Assembly: GCF_003367395.1 (NCBI RefSeq)
Contig: NZ_CP031417.1
Coordinates: forward strand, 682,001 to 746,000
Reading direction: 5' to 3'
Source: Pseudolabrys taiwanensis
GTDB taxonomy: Bacteria; Pseudomonadota; Alphaproteobacteria; Rhizobiales; Xanthobacteraceae
Length of the DNA: 64,000 bases
The position numbers were made by a program, and so were the translations under genes. Under the pieces are notes generated by a model. It was not told the origin of the DNA. It made no database searches and saw only the letters and a list, made by a program, of their open reading frames with translations. Each line of letters starts with the position of its first letter. Position 1 is the first letter of the stretch. Positions 56,083 to 63,683 of the stretch are shown here, one piece after another.

Positions 56083-56406
56083 TTAAGGTTTCCTGTTCAG
56101 TCTCGCGGCGTAGTCGCAGGCGGAGATTTCGAGGACGTTCGACGCGATCCTGAAATTACAAACCTGGCTCACATTACCCAGGAGGGGAGCGGTCATCCTA
56201 AGCAGCAGCCGTGTGGCATCCAGCTTTTCCCAGCTGCCGGCGGCATTCCTTCCATGATTGGACATGATGAGGGTGCCACCCTTCACGAACTCAAGTGCCA
56301 TTTGGTTGTCGCTGTCGACTTCCCATTTGCCTTCCAGAGGCGGTTCGCCCCAGGCCGCCAAGAGGGTAGCAGACGCCAAGCAGGTCAGAATGCGAATCTT
56401 CTTCAT
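56083..56406 (-). CDS. Small exported protein with a mutated lipobox
   Basis: A 107-aa protein. The signal-like start MKKIRILTCLASATLLAAWG is typical of a lipoprotein, but where a lipobox LAAC-G would be expected the codon is TGG (Trp) instead of TGC or TGT. The rest (LEGKWEVDSDNQMALEFVKG, GSWEKLDATRLLLRM) is a beta-rich lipocalin-like small domain of unknown role. ATG at 56406. It runs in one direction with the gene upstream. Confidence 0.55.
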   Translation of the reverse strand: MKKIRILTCLASATLLAAWGEPPLEGKWEVDSDNQMALEFVKGGTLIMSNHGRNAAGSWEKLDATRLLLRMTAPLLGNVSQVCNFRIASNVLEISACDYAARLNRKP

Positions 56407-56438
56407 CGATCCCTCGATATCAATTCCGCGATTGCCCT

Positions 56439-57002
56439 TTACGATTTGCAGTTGGCGAGCATGTAGGCCCGGGCCTTCGAGAACCCGCCGAGTTGCATGT
56501 CCGACATCGGGCCGCTCGCGCTGTCGATGCTCATCTGCATCGACCATTTGTCGCCCTGGCCCTGCGACAGGTACGCGCGTTCTTCCGCGAGCAGTTGCTT
56601 GGCGATGTTGATAGCTGCCTGACCGGTGGCCCGGCCTTTTTGAAGCGGGATCGTGTAAACGTCGCCGGCCGAGTCGATCCAGAGCGCGCGTATATCTTTG
56701 AACATCGCGCCAAGCGATATCGCGACGTATTCCAAGCGGCCGCCCGGCGCGCATTCGATCCAGAGCCCGGCGAGTTTATCGCTATAGGGCTTCTCGGATT
56801 TGGCGATCGCGGTCAGGCGGCCGTTCTGGGTTGCGATGCGCCACTGGCCGATCTGTTGCTCTTGGGCGCCGGCGGGTGCGGGTGGTGCTGCTTGTGTCTG
56901 AATGACAGTGGGTTCTGGAGACGCGGCGTGACTTTGCGTTGTGGCCACAAGAATCCAGATGAACGCGGCCAGGCAAAGCCGCGCGCACGACGTAAAGAGC
57001 AT
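56439..57002 (-). CDS. Exported protein of unknown function
   Basis: A 187-aa protein with signal peptide (CARLCLAAFIWILVATTQSHA), a Pro/Ala/Gln linker, then a beta-rich domain (GQWRIATQNGRLTAIAKSEK, GGRLEYVAISLGAMF) and two Cys (IECAPGG, NCKS at the end) that could pair. The layout resembles invasion-associated-locus-B-like periplasmic proteins, but weakly. ATG at 57002 follows GGGGGCGCC; a longer frame to 57050 is possible. Confidence 0.55.
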   Translation of the reverse strand: MLFTSCARLCLAAFIWILVATTQSHAASPEPTVIQTQAAPPAPAGAQEQQIGQWRIATQNGRLTAIAKSEKPYSDKLAGLWIECAPGGRLEYVAISLGAMFKDIRALWIDSAGDVYTIPLQKGRATGQAAINIAKQLLAEERAYLSQGQGDKWSMQMSIDSASGPMSDMQLGGFSKARAYMLANCKS

Positions 57003-57265
57003 GGAGGCGCCCCCGAATGCGAGGCGCGCGGCGTTAATGCGCTGCCTCAAATGGCGACAGAGTTTCGAGAGCGTAGCGAAAATGTTGATTTATGAGCGGG
57101 CAGAGGAGTTGCCGGTCTTTGCGGAAATTCACTAAGCTCGCTCGTGGAATCTCTTTCGGCTTTTCAATTCCCGACTTGCCTGCATGTTCCAGGCGGTATC
57201 TCGCCGCTGCAGTGGCCGCTCAAAAGCCCCTTGCATAAATCAAGAGTTTTGCACGGAGGTCAGCG

Positions 57266-57823
57266 GTGATCTTCGGGTATGCGCGGGTATCGAGTTGCGG
57301 TCAGGAATTGGACCTGCAGCTTACGCAGCTAGGCGCGGCAAACTGTGAGAAGGTCTTTTGGGAGAAGGACAGCGGCGCAAAAGATGACCGCCGCGAACTG
57401 CGCCGGCTGCTACGCGCCATTGGCCCTGGAGATCTGGTTGTCGTCACGGCGCTGGATCGGCTGACGCGCGGCGGTCCCTATAAGACGCTTTGCGTTCTCC
57501 AGGAGATCACCTCGCGCGGCGCCACTTACAAGTCCCTTGCCGAGCCCTGGGCTGACACCACTCACGAGCTTGGCGAAGTGTTGGCGGCATTGGTTGGTTA
57601 TATCGCGCGCAAAACTCGCCAGGACATTCTTGTGCGGACCGCCGCCGGCCGCGCGCGGGCGAGGGCCAACGGCGTGAAGTTCGGGCGCCCGCCGAAGCTA
57701 TCGCCGTTGCAACGCGCGGAAGCTATTGCGCGATGCCTTGCCGGCGAGAATGCGGGGCGCATTGCCAGGTCCTTCAATGTCAGCCGCTGGACAATTGGCA
57801 GGATTGTCCATGACGGGCGGTGA
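57266..57823 (+). CDS. Serine resolvase/invertase-family recombinase
   Basis: A 185-aa small serine recombinase. The catalytic Ser lies in IFGYARVSSCGQELDLQLTQ, and GDLVVVTALDRLTRG is the active-site Arg region. GRPPKLSPLQ links to a C-terminal HTH (ARSFNVSRWTIGRIVHDG) that binds the site. The full length is that of Tn3/Hin resolvases, so it is intact. The start is GTG at 57266. It may resolve element dimers. Confidence 0.9.
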   Translation: MIFGYARVSSCGQELDLQLTQLGAANCEKVFWEKDSGAKDDRRELRRLLRAIGPGDLVVVTALDRLTRGGPYKTLCVLQEITSRGATYKSLAEPWADTTHELGEVLAALVGYIARKTRQDILVRTAAGRARARANGVKFGRPPKLSPLQRAEAIARCLAGENAGRIARSFNVSRWTIGRIVHDGR

Positions 57824-57928
57824 ACTGGTTTTGGTGCCCCTTCTCGCTTTGGATAGACGTCACCTTTTGGTTGAATCGCGCCAAAATTGTGCTTGTATGG
57901 GCCGCAACCTCGATGCCGGGGGCTTGTA

Positions 57929-58345
57929 ATGGCAGACCGTTCATTAACCGCCGTGGACGTGCTGGTTGGCCAGCGGCTGAAGATGGCCCGCATGACCAAA
58001 GGCGTGACCCAAGAAAAGTTGGCCGATGCCGTCGGCCTGACCTTCCAACAAATCCAGAAGTACGAGACCGGCCGGAACCGCATCGGGACCGGGCGGCTTC
58101 ATGCGATGGCCGAGGCGCTCGGGGTTCCAGTGTCCTATTTCTTTGAAGGCTCGAAGTCCGTGGCGTCTACGGCGGCCACGGAGATGGAAGCGATCCACGA
58201 GGCCCTGAGCACCAAGGAAGGCGTGCGTATCGCCGCGTCGCTTTCCCGCATTGCCGACCTGAAACTTCGGCGGAGCATCGCCGACTTGCTGGAAGAGATC
58301 ATCGCGAGCGAAACCAAGGAGCCCAGGGTCGCTGGGAGGCGGTAG
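57929..58345 (+). CDS. XRE-family regulator
   Basis: A 138-aa protein. The Cro/CI-type HTH is at residues 14-68: KMARMTKGVTQEKLADAVGL, FQQIQKYETGRNRIG. The C-terminal 65 residues are helical (EMEAIHEALSTKEGVRIAAS) and probably dimerise. ATG at 57929. It lies 13 bases before the LuxR gene and likely forms one operon with it, linking element regulation to quorum sensing. Confidence 0.88.
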   Translation: MADRSLTAVDVLVGQRLKMARMTKGVTQEKLADAVGLTFQQIQKYETGRNRIGTGRLHAMAEALGVPVSYFFEGSKSVASTAATEMEAIHEALSTKEGVRIAASLSRIADLKLRRSIADLLEEIIASETKEPRVAGRR

Positions 58346-58358
58346 CGCAGGTGAGGCC

Positions 58359-59096
58359 ATGCCTCATACCGTGAGTAAAATCAGCCGTGCGGCGTTCGAT
58401 TTCGTCGACGAGATCGAGCGGATGACCGACCGTACTTTGCTGATGGCGCGGTTCGGCAAGCAGCTTGCCGATTATGGCTTCCACGCCTGGCTGGTGACGG
58501 GGTTGCCCAACCCGGGTAGCCGCATTGATCCGCTGATGCTGCTCAACGGTTGGCCAAAGGGCTGGACCGAGCTCTATACCAAGGCTGACTTTGTCCAGGA
58601 TGATCCGGTGGTCGCGCACTGCTTCCGCTCGACCGTGCCGTTCGAATGGCGTGACACGCCTTTCGATCCGCTGACGAATCTCAAAGCCAAGGCGGTGATG
58701 GATCGCGCCACGGACTTTCACATGCGGCGCGGGTTCTGCGTGCCGATCTATTCGGCCGACCGCTTCCAGTCGGTGGTGACCATGGCGGGCGACAAGGTCG
58801 ACCTGGAAGCGCCGGTCAAGCGCGCCTTGCACCTGATGGCGATCTACATGCAGGACAAGGCGGTGGCGTTGTCCGTGCCGGCGGTGCTGCCTCCGCTAAA
58901 GGTGTTGACGGGCCGCGAGCGTGAAGTGCTGCAATGGACCGCCGCCGGCAAGACCTCGTGGGAGATCTCGCAGATACTGAACATCTCCGAGGCGACGGTT
59001 ACCGGGCACATCAAGGCGGCCTGCGTGAAGTTCGCGGCGCCGAACCGCCTCGCGGCGGTGGTCAGGGCGCTCCGGCGCGGCGAGATATCGCTCTAG
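58359..59096 (+). CDS. LuxR-type quorum-sensing regulator
   Basis: A 245-aa protein. Residues 20-170 form an autoinducer-binding domain (GFHAWLVTGLP, GWTELYTKADFVQDDPVVAH with its conserved Trp, Tyr and Asp positions). The C-terminal HTH is LTGREREVLQWTAAGKTSWE with SEATVTGHIKAA. It resembles TraR-like activators of mobile elements. The cognate synthase is the next gene. Confidence 0.9.
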   Translation: MPHTVSKISRAAFDFVDEIERMTDRTLLMARFGKQLADYGFHAWLVTGLPNPGSRIDPLMLLNGWPKGWTELYTKADFVQDDPVVAHCFRSTVPFEWRDTPFDPLTNLKAKAVMDRATDFHMRRGFCVPIYSADRFQSVVTMAGDKVDLEAPVKRALHLMAIYMQDKAVALSVPAVLPPLKVLTGREREVLQWTAAGKTSWEISQILNISEATVTGHIKAACVKFAAPNRLAAVVRALRRGEISL

Positions 59097-59100
59097 CGTC

Positions 59101-59121
59101 AACCCCTCAATTTTGAGGGTT
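59101..59121. promoter_or_regulatory. lux-box-like palindrome
   Basis: AACCCCTCAA-TT-TTGAGGGTTA, an almost perfect 20-22 bp inverted repeat in the 85-base gap between luxR and luxI. Its size and position match lux boxes bound by LuxR-type proteins, giving autoinduction of the synthase. Confidence 0.55.
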
Positions 59122-59181
59122 ACGGCTCGGCGGCAAGCTAGTCGAGCATCCCCCCGGGGAGTTTCGTCATCGGGGGACAGC

Positions 59182-59850
59182 ATGCTCGACGTGCACATCA
59201 TCACGGGTGCCAACCGGCATCTTTACCAGCGGGAGCTGGATGAGCACCACCAGATACGCCACCGCATCTACATCGAAGAGCTGCGCTGGCCGGGGCTGAC
59301 GCCGCGTAGCGACGACCGCGAATACGACCAGTTCGACACCAACGACACGGTGTACCTGTTGGGCCTCGAGGCGGGGCGCGTGGTGGGCGGTCTGCGGTTG
59401 ATGCCGACGACGGGACCGCATCTTATCGGGGACGTGTTTTCGCGCTTCGCCGAGCAGAAAGGCGTGCCGCGCGCCCCTGATATTGCTGAGTGGACGCGGA
59501 TATTCGTCGTGCCCGAACGGCGGGAGGAGCACACCGGATCCAAGATCGGCAGCACGGTGATTGCCTCGATGATCGATTATGGGTTGCGCGAAGGACTGTC
59601 GGGCATCTCCGTGCTGATGAATACCTTCTGGCTGCCCAAGTTCTTGAAGTACGGCTGGCGCGTGCGTCCTCTCGGCATGCCCGACGTACATGAGGGCGAA
59701 TGGCTGGTTGCCGTGCTGATCGACGTAACGCCCGAGGCACTTGCCGGCATCCGCCATGATCGTGGCCTTGAACATCGCTCAGCGCTGGTTCAGCGCGGTC
59801 CGGTGCGTCCATTCATCCCGGGGGCGAGCCATGTCCCAGCCGTCGCCTGA
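59182..59850 (+). CDS. Acyl-homoserine-lactone synthase (LuxI/TraI family)
   Basis: A 222-aa synthase making an AHL signal from SAM and an acyl-ACP or acyl-CoA. The conserved positions are all there: RHRIYIEELRW, the acidic set REYDQFDTND, GGLRLMPTTGPHLI, and EWTRIFVVPERR. The acyl chain cannot be predicted. GGGGGACAG precedes ATG at 59182. The next gene overlaps its 3' end by 20 bases. Confidence 0.92.
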   Translation: MLDVHIITGANRHLYQRELDEHHQIRHRIYIEELRWPGLTPRSDDREYDQFDTNDTVYLLGLEAGRVVGGLRLMPTTGPHLIGDVFSRFAEQKGVPRAPDIAEWTRIFVVPERREEHTGSKIGSTVIASMIDYGLREGLSGISVLMNTFWLPKFLKYGWRVRPLGMPDVHEGEWLVAVLIDVTPEALAGIRHDRGLEHRSALVQRGPVRPFIPGASHVPAVA

Positions 59851-60127
59851 GGGTAACGATATTGAGATGCATACGATTGATCTCGTGCGCGACATTCTCG
59901 CGCGCGCCGGTACGCTGCCGCGCCTGCTGGAGGTCCATTACATGATGCAGGAGCCGGACCTGTTTGAGGTCATAAGGTGCGTGACGGCCTTGCCGGATGA
60001 GGAGCGCGCGAAGCTGCTGCGGTTCTTCGAGCAACATGGAGCGCCTTCGCGGTTTCGCGTGCAGGAGGTGGGGCCGGGCACGTTGCGGCTTGAACGGGAC
60101 CCGCAGCCGCTGCAAAGGGCGGGATAG
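59831..60127 (+). CDS. Small helical protein coupled to the AHL synthase
   Basis: A 98-aa protein (start MSQPSPEGNDIEMHTIDLVR) with a helical centre (ILARAGTLPRLLEVHYMMQE, LPDEERAKLLRFFEQHG). It overlaps luxI by 20 bases, so expression follows autoinduction. In other integrative elements, small proteins next to traI are quorum-sensing antiactivators or excision regulators; such a role here is inference. No known domain is recognised. Confidence 0.65.
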   Translation: MSQPSPEGNDIEMHTIDLVRDILARAGTLPRLLEVHYMMQEPDLFEVIRCVTALPDEERAKLLRFFEQHGAPSRFRVQEVGPGTLRLERDPQPLQRAG

Positions 60128-60144
60128 ATGACAGCGAGGCAGCA

Positions 60145-60627
60145 CTAGCGCGTGAGCCGCGCGTCGTTGCTGTCCTTTATGCGCGCACGGTGTGCCTCGA
60201 TCATAGCGGGCGTGACATCGGTCGGGTAGCAGAGCGGCTGGGCGCCGCCCGGCCTGCTGTAGGCGCTATTGCCCCCGCAACGCCTGCCGTTGCGCATGGT
60301 GTCGTCAGGGCAGGCGCAGGGCCGGCCGGTGGCGTAGTAATTTTGCCGGCTCGCCTGCACGATGAGCGCCGCGATGGCGGCGGCGGTCAGGATCGCCTCG
60401 GCCGTCTTCTCGCGCTTTGGCTCCTGCGCCTGCGGCACGCTTGGGCGCGCGCGAGGCAGGGGCACGTCGACCGTTGTTTCCGGCGAGCGCGGCGGTTCGA
60501 CTATCGCGTATCTCGAAAAGTCGGGCTTCGGTGCTGGCGCCGGTGGCGCCGATGGTTTGCTGGGCGAAAGATAGGCGTAGCCCGCGACGGCGAGCCCGAT
60601 GACTAGAATGACCCGGCCGGCAGACAT
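60145..60627 (-). CDS. Single-span protein with a Cys motif (CACPDD...RCGG)
   Basis: A protein of about 160 aa: an N-terminal helix (GRVILVIGLAVAGYAYL), a Pro/Ala/Lys-rich linker, a second hydrophobic helix (AEAILTAAAIAALIVQA), and a conserved-looking domain with four Cys, GRPCACPDDTMRNGRRCGGN and PLCYPTDVTP. It resembles small proteins often found on conjugative elements of this order. ATG at 60627 is used; GTG at 60654 with GGAAGG is possible. Convergent with the luxI-coupled gene. Confidence 0.6.
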   Translation of the reverse strand: MSAGRVILVIGLAVAGYAYLSPSKPSAPPAPAPKPDFSRYAIVEPPRSPETTVDVPLPRARPSVPQAQEPKREKTAEAILTAAAIAALIVQASRQNYYATGRPCACPDDTMRNGRRCGGNSAYSRPGGAQPLCYPTDVTPAMIEAHRARIKDSNDARLTR

Positions 60628-60783
60628 CGTTTGATTACGCGCTGAGCTAGGCACGAGCCTTCCGGCTGAGCCTTATCCAGCGCTACCGCCCCTAACAACC
60701 CCAGCGGGAATTCTCAACATCCCGCCAAAGTTGTCCAGCGGGGCGTGGCTTGACTCTACGTTCTTGTTTTGTTCTTTACAGAT

Positions 60784-61110
60784 ATGAGGCGCAAGGGCGA
60801 GCTATCGCCTGCCGCGATCGACCGTGGCTGGCCATACCAGGTGGCGCTGCGGGCGGACTTCGTGGTCGGCAAAAACTACGAACTGATCGAGCAGGCGAGA
60901 CATAACCTCGGGGCCTGTCCGCGCGGGCATAGCGTCCGGCGGGGCGAAGTTGGATTCGTGGTCTACTGCTTTTCAGACCCGATCAATGCCGACATCTTTA
61001 TGCAGAAATTCAAAGGTGAACGGTTCGACCCGAAGGACCGGGGTCGGGGAGACCGTTGGTGGGAATGGAAGGCAGGGCCGCAGTCGTCCGCCTTGCTGCG
61101 GCGCGAATAA
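60784..61110 (+). CDS. Small island protein of unknown function
   Basis: A 108-aa protein (MRRKGELSPAAIDRGWPYQV start), alpha/beta, with CPRGHSVRRGEVGFVVYCFS and FMQKFKGERFDPKDRGRG. Proteins of this type recur in mobile elements of alphaproteobacteria without known role. ATG at 60784 is preferred to TTG at 60769, though neither has a strong ribosome-binding site. Confidence 0.55.
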   Translation: MRRKGELSPAAIDRGWPYQVALRADFVVGKNYELIEQARHNLGACPRGHSVRRGEVGFVVYCFSDPINADIFMQKFKGERFDPKDRGRGDRWWEWKAGPQSSALLRRE

Positions 61111-61122
61111 CGCGGCGATGCA

Positions 61123-61302
61123 TCAATGACGGACGCCTCGGAGATCTAAAGGCGTCGGTGGTTTGCCAAGAGCGTTGTCGGCTTCAAGGATGGCAAGATG
61201 AAGGACCAGCGCGAGTGGACCGAGGCCGCCGTCCTTAGTGGCCATGCGCTCTAATTCAACGAGTCGTTCCCGGATATGTCTGGCTGTCTCATGCGGCTGC
61301 AT
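61123..61302 (-). CDS. 59-aa helical protein
   Basis: A short gene: ATG at 61302 (MQPHETARHIRERLVELERM) to TGA at 61123. It is almost wholly helical with a hydrophobic centre (GPLALVLHLAILEADNALG). GAGGGGGAC six to seven bases upstream is an excellent ribosome-binding site. It starts 31 bases after the stop of the gene at 61333, so the two likely form an operon. Confidence 0.6.
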   Translation of the reverse strand: MQPHETARHIRERLVELERMATKDGGLGPLALVLHLAILEADNALGKPPTPLDLRGVRH

Positions 61303-61332
61303 TGTTAGTCCCCCTCAGTTTGTGCTTCTCCG

Positions 61333-61899
61333 CTACTTCACGCCGTATTGGTCGGCAATCTCCAGCGCATTCTCAGGGAACACCCAATCGGGATTTGCCG
61401 AGTGCTTCATGAATCGTTGCAGCAAATTATCATTCGCTTTGGCGCGACGGAGGAGCGCCAGGAAGATGGGGTGTAAGACATCGTCATCTTGAAGGGCGCG
61501 TGTCAGTCGCTTCATTAAATTGAGCAATGTGTCCTGCTGATCAATATGGAGCGCATGCATCTCACTGTAGAAAGGTGGCCATCCTGTCTTGATTTGCTGG
61601 ATGCGCTCTAAACGAATGTCCTTGTCCTCATAGAGGCTGTCGGACAGCCGCATCATGTTGATGAAAAGAGAAATAAGCAGCGCGTTTCGGCGCGACGTTT
61701 GGCTGCCGTAATCGGCATAAGTGTCACATATCGAAACCAGCCAACGCGAGGAGAAGTCGTCAACAATCCAGCTTAGATTTGCTTGGACGATTACCTCGAA
61801 CGACTTCCAATTTTCTTCTGCTTCTCTTCGGTTACGAAGATTCGCGATAAGCACTTTTATGTGCGCGGGTGTTGCCGCTTTATACTGATCGGAATACAT
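61333..61899 (-). CDS. Helical protein of unknown function
   Basis: A 188-aa protein (MYSDQYKAATPAHIKVLIAN start), all-alpha by appearance, without signal, membrane segment or known motif. It is AT-rich compared with its right-hand neighbours. GGGGGA precedes ATG at 61899. A 59-aa gene follows in the same direction. It is the last gene I attribute to the island. Confidence 0.55.
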   Translation of the reverse strand: MYSDQYKAATPAHIKVLIANLRNRREAEENWKSFEVIVQANLSWIVDDFSSRWLVSICDTYADYGSQTSRRNALLISLFINMMRLSDSLYEDKDIRLERIQQIKTGWPPFYSEMHALHIDQQDTLLNLMKRLTRALQDDDVLHPIFLALLRRAKANDNLLQRFMKHSANPDWVFPENALEIADQYGVK

Positions 61900-62072
61900 C
61901 AATTTCCCCCTGACGAAGAAATAGAGGCTCTACATTCGCGTCCGCACCAGTCCACTCGTGGGCGGGCCGTTCCCGAGGCGCGGTTACGCCCCAATGTGAC
62001 CGAGTTCCATCGAGAAATCTGCCTCCGCGTAGCCCAATTCCGGAGCCAACTGCCTCTACCTTACCGCAGCAA

Positions 62073-62098
62073 GGAACCAAGCGCCGCCACCTGCCGTT
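62073..62098 (+). promoter_or_regulatory. EcfG-type general-stress promoter
   Basis: GGAAC (62073-62077), 17 bases, CGTT (62095-62098): exact consensus, 55 bases before the DUF4142 gene. Confidence 0.65.
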
Positions 62099-62152
62099 CT
62101 GCGTCAGACCGCGCAAGGCGCGGCGTGCAACTTGGAACCCCGAGGTGATGAG

Positions 62153-62782
62153 ATGACCAGAACACCGATGCTCGCCATCGGCCTCGCGACAGCTTTTGCG
62201 CTCGCGGCGCCAGCAGCTTACGCACAGATGTCACCGCAACAAGGTGGAACCGGGCGTCCGGCGGCGCAAGGCAATCAAGCCAATACTGCCGGGAACAAGA
62301 TGAGCAAAGCCGACGAGCGCTTCCTCACCGAAGCGATGCAAGGCGACCTCGCCGAAGTGCAGATGGGCGAGCTTGCGCAGCAGAAGGGCGGCAACGATCG
62401 GGTCAAGGAATTCGGCCAGACCCTGGCGAAGGACCATGGCGATCATTCGCAGAAGCTGCAGCAACTCGGCCAGCAGATGGGCATGTCGCTGCCGTCCGAG
62501 CCGAGCGCGCGGCAGAAGGCCGATCATGATCGTTTGAGCCGTCTCTCGGGTGCGCAGTTCGATCGTGCGTTCGCCAAGCATATGGTCGAGGACCACCGCA
62601 AAGACATCAGCAAGTATCAAGCCGAGGCCAAGAAGAGCGGCCCGATCGGCGACATGGCGAAGCAGACGGTTCCGACGCTGCAGCATCATCTGCAGATGGC
62701 GGAGGATCTGAGCAAGCCGGCGCCGACGACCGGCAGCGGCGGCATGGGCCGCGGCGGCAGCGGCGGCGGGACGAGCCGCTGA
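62153..62782 (+). CDS. Exported DUF4142 (ferritin-like four-helix) protein
   Basis: A 209-aa periplasmic protein. Signal peptide ends near AAPAAYAQ. The DUF4142 core, a predicted four-helix ferritin-like bundle, spans residues 50-190: SKADERFLTEAMQGDLAEVQ, GELAQQKGGNDRVKEFGQTL, KDHGDHSQKLQQLGQ and FAKHMVEDHRKDISKYQ. The end is Gly/Ser-rich. GAGGTGAT precedes ATG at 62153. The EcfG promoter and a strong terminator make it a single-gene stress transcript. Confidence 0.88.
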   Translation: MTRTPMLAIGLATAFALAAPAAYAQMSPQQGGTGRPAAQGNQANTAGNKMSKADERFLTEAMQGDLAEVQMGELAQQKGGNDRVKEFGQTLAKDHGDHSQKLQQLGQQMGMSLPSEPSARQKADHDRLSRLSGAQFDRAFAKHMVEDHRKDISKYQAEAKKSGPIGDMAKQTVPTLQHHLQMAEDLSKPAPTTGSGGMGRGGSGGGTSR

Positions 62783-62830
62783 CGTCAATGGAGGCACTGT
62801 AAGTTCTTTGCGCGGTTGAAGCATGATGAC

Positions 62831-62862
62831 AAAGCCCGTCGCGGTCTATCGTGGCGGGCTTT
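62831..62862 (+). terminator. Rho-independent terminator
   Basis: AAAGCCCG (62831-62838) pairs with CGGGCTTT (62855-62862) with partial further pairing in the loop, followed by a pyrimidine-rich CTTCTTGT tract. It ends the DUF4142 transcript. Confidence 0.75.
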
Positions 62863-62879
62863 CTTCTTGTAACGCTGGC

Positions 62880-63554
62880 CTATTCAAAGCCGATGAACGA
62901 GGCATAGTTGTCCAACGGCTCCCTCGGCGAACGCCACTTATTGATGGGAGCCGCATCGTCCGCGTAGCCGACGCTCATGCCCGAATAAACTATCAAGTTT
63001 GATGGCAAATTCAGGTATGTCCGCACTGTCTTGTAAAACGCGACCCATGCCTGCTGCGGGCAGGTATCTAGGGCGTACGCGCGGGCGAGCAAGGCAACTG
63101 TTTGCAGGTACCCGCCGAGGTCAGCCCATTGCGCCACGCCAAACGAGCGTTCAAGTGCGAAGAAAACCGCGACCGGCGCGCTGAAAAGCTGGTAATTGCG
63201 GGCGTATTGACGATAACGGGCGGGCTTGTCTTGCCGTGGCACGCCAATCGACTCGTAAAGCAGCTCACCGACCTGAAACCGGCGGGACCGGTACGGCTCC
63301 TTCATCGGGTCGGGATAGATTTGATATTCCCAGCCCTCGCCCCGGGGCAGTTCGGATTCGCGCGACGCGAGTTCTGCTTTTAGCGCCTGCAACTTCAGCC
63401 CCATCATACAATATACTCGCCATGGCTGCATGTTGCCAGCCGATGGGGCCCGGGCTGCGCCTTCGAGTATCTCCCGCATGACCTGCTCCGGCACAGGCTT
63501 ATTGATGAAAGCCCTGCAAGAATATCGGGATCCAACCGCATCACGGATATCCAT
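62880..63554 (-). CDS. Nitroreductase-family protein
   Basis: A 224-aa FMN-dependent nitroreductase. The N-terminal FMN-binding signature is SRYSCRAFINKPVPEQVMRE with the family APSAGNMQPWRVY near residue 38. The second FMN segment is about residues 140-160 (AQWADLGGYLQTVALLARAY), and GMSVGYADDAAPINKWRSPR closes the fold. The length and the insertion GEGWEYQIYPDPMKEPYR match the nitrobenzoate-reductase/NfnB-like subgroup. The substrate is unknown. Confidence 0.88.
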   Translation of the reverse strand: MDIRDAVGSRYSCRAFINKPVPEQVMREILEGAARAPSAGNMQPWRVYCMMGLKLQALKAELASRESELPRGEGWEYQIYPDPMKEPYRSRRFQVGELLYESIGVPRQDKPARYRQYARNYQLFSAPVAVFFALERSFGVAQWADLGGYLQTVALLARAYALDTCPQQAWVAFYKTVRTYLNLPSNLIVYSGMSVGYADDAAPINKWRSPREPLDNYASFIGFE

Positions 63555-63683
63555 CTAAACTGCTCCACTTTCTCATCGAATGTAGGAAGGATACCACGCC
63601 AATTTCCATAGAAATGCGTGCAGACGCCTTAACGTTCGTAAACGCGGAATTGGCAAGCTTTGCCGCGCCCACGGGTATCGGCC

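Larger units (their letters stand above)
38865..61900. mobile_element. tRNA-Leu-associated mobilizable island (right end uncertain)
   Basis: The interval begins at a tRNA 3' end with an integrase and includes relaxases, oriT sites, coupling ATPases, a resolvase, DNA methyltransferases and a quorum-sensing pair, while flanking genes are chromosomal. No exact repeat of the tRNA-Leu(GAG) 3' end was found to mark the right end. The tRNA-Leu 3' fragment at 41239 suggests at least two elements. No VirB-type genes are seen. Confidence 0.55.

Noticed and set aside
61942..61949. CCGCACCA as a possible right att site of the tRNA-Leu(GAG) element
   Set aside because: Only eight bases match and there is no T-arm sequence before it; expected by chance.
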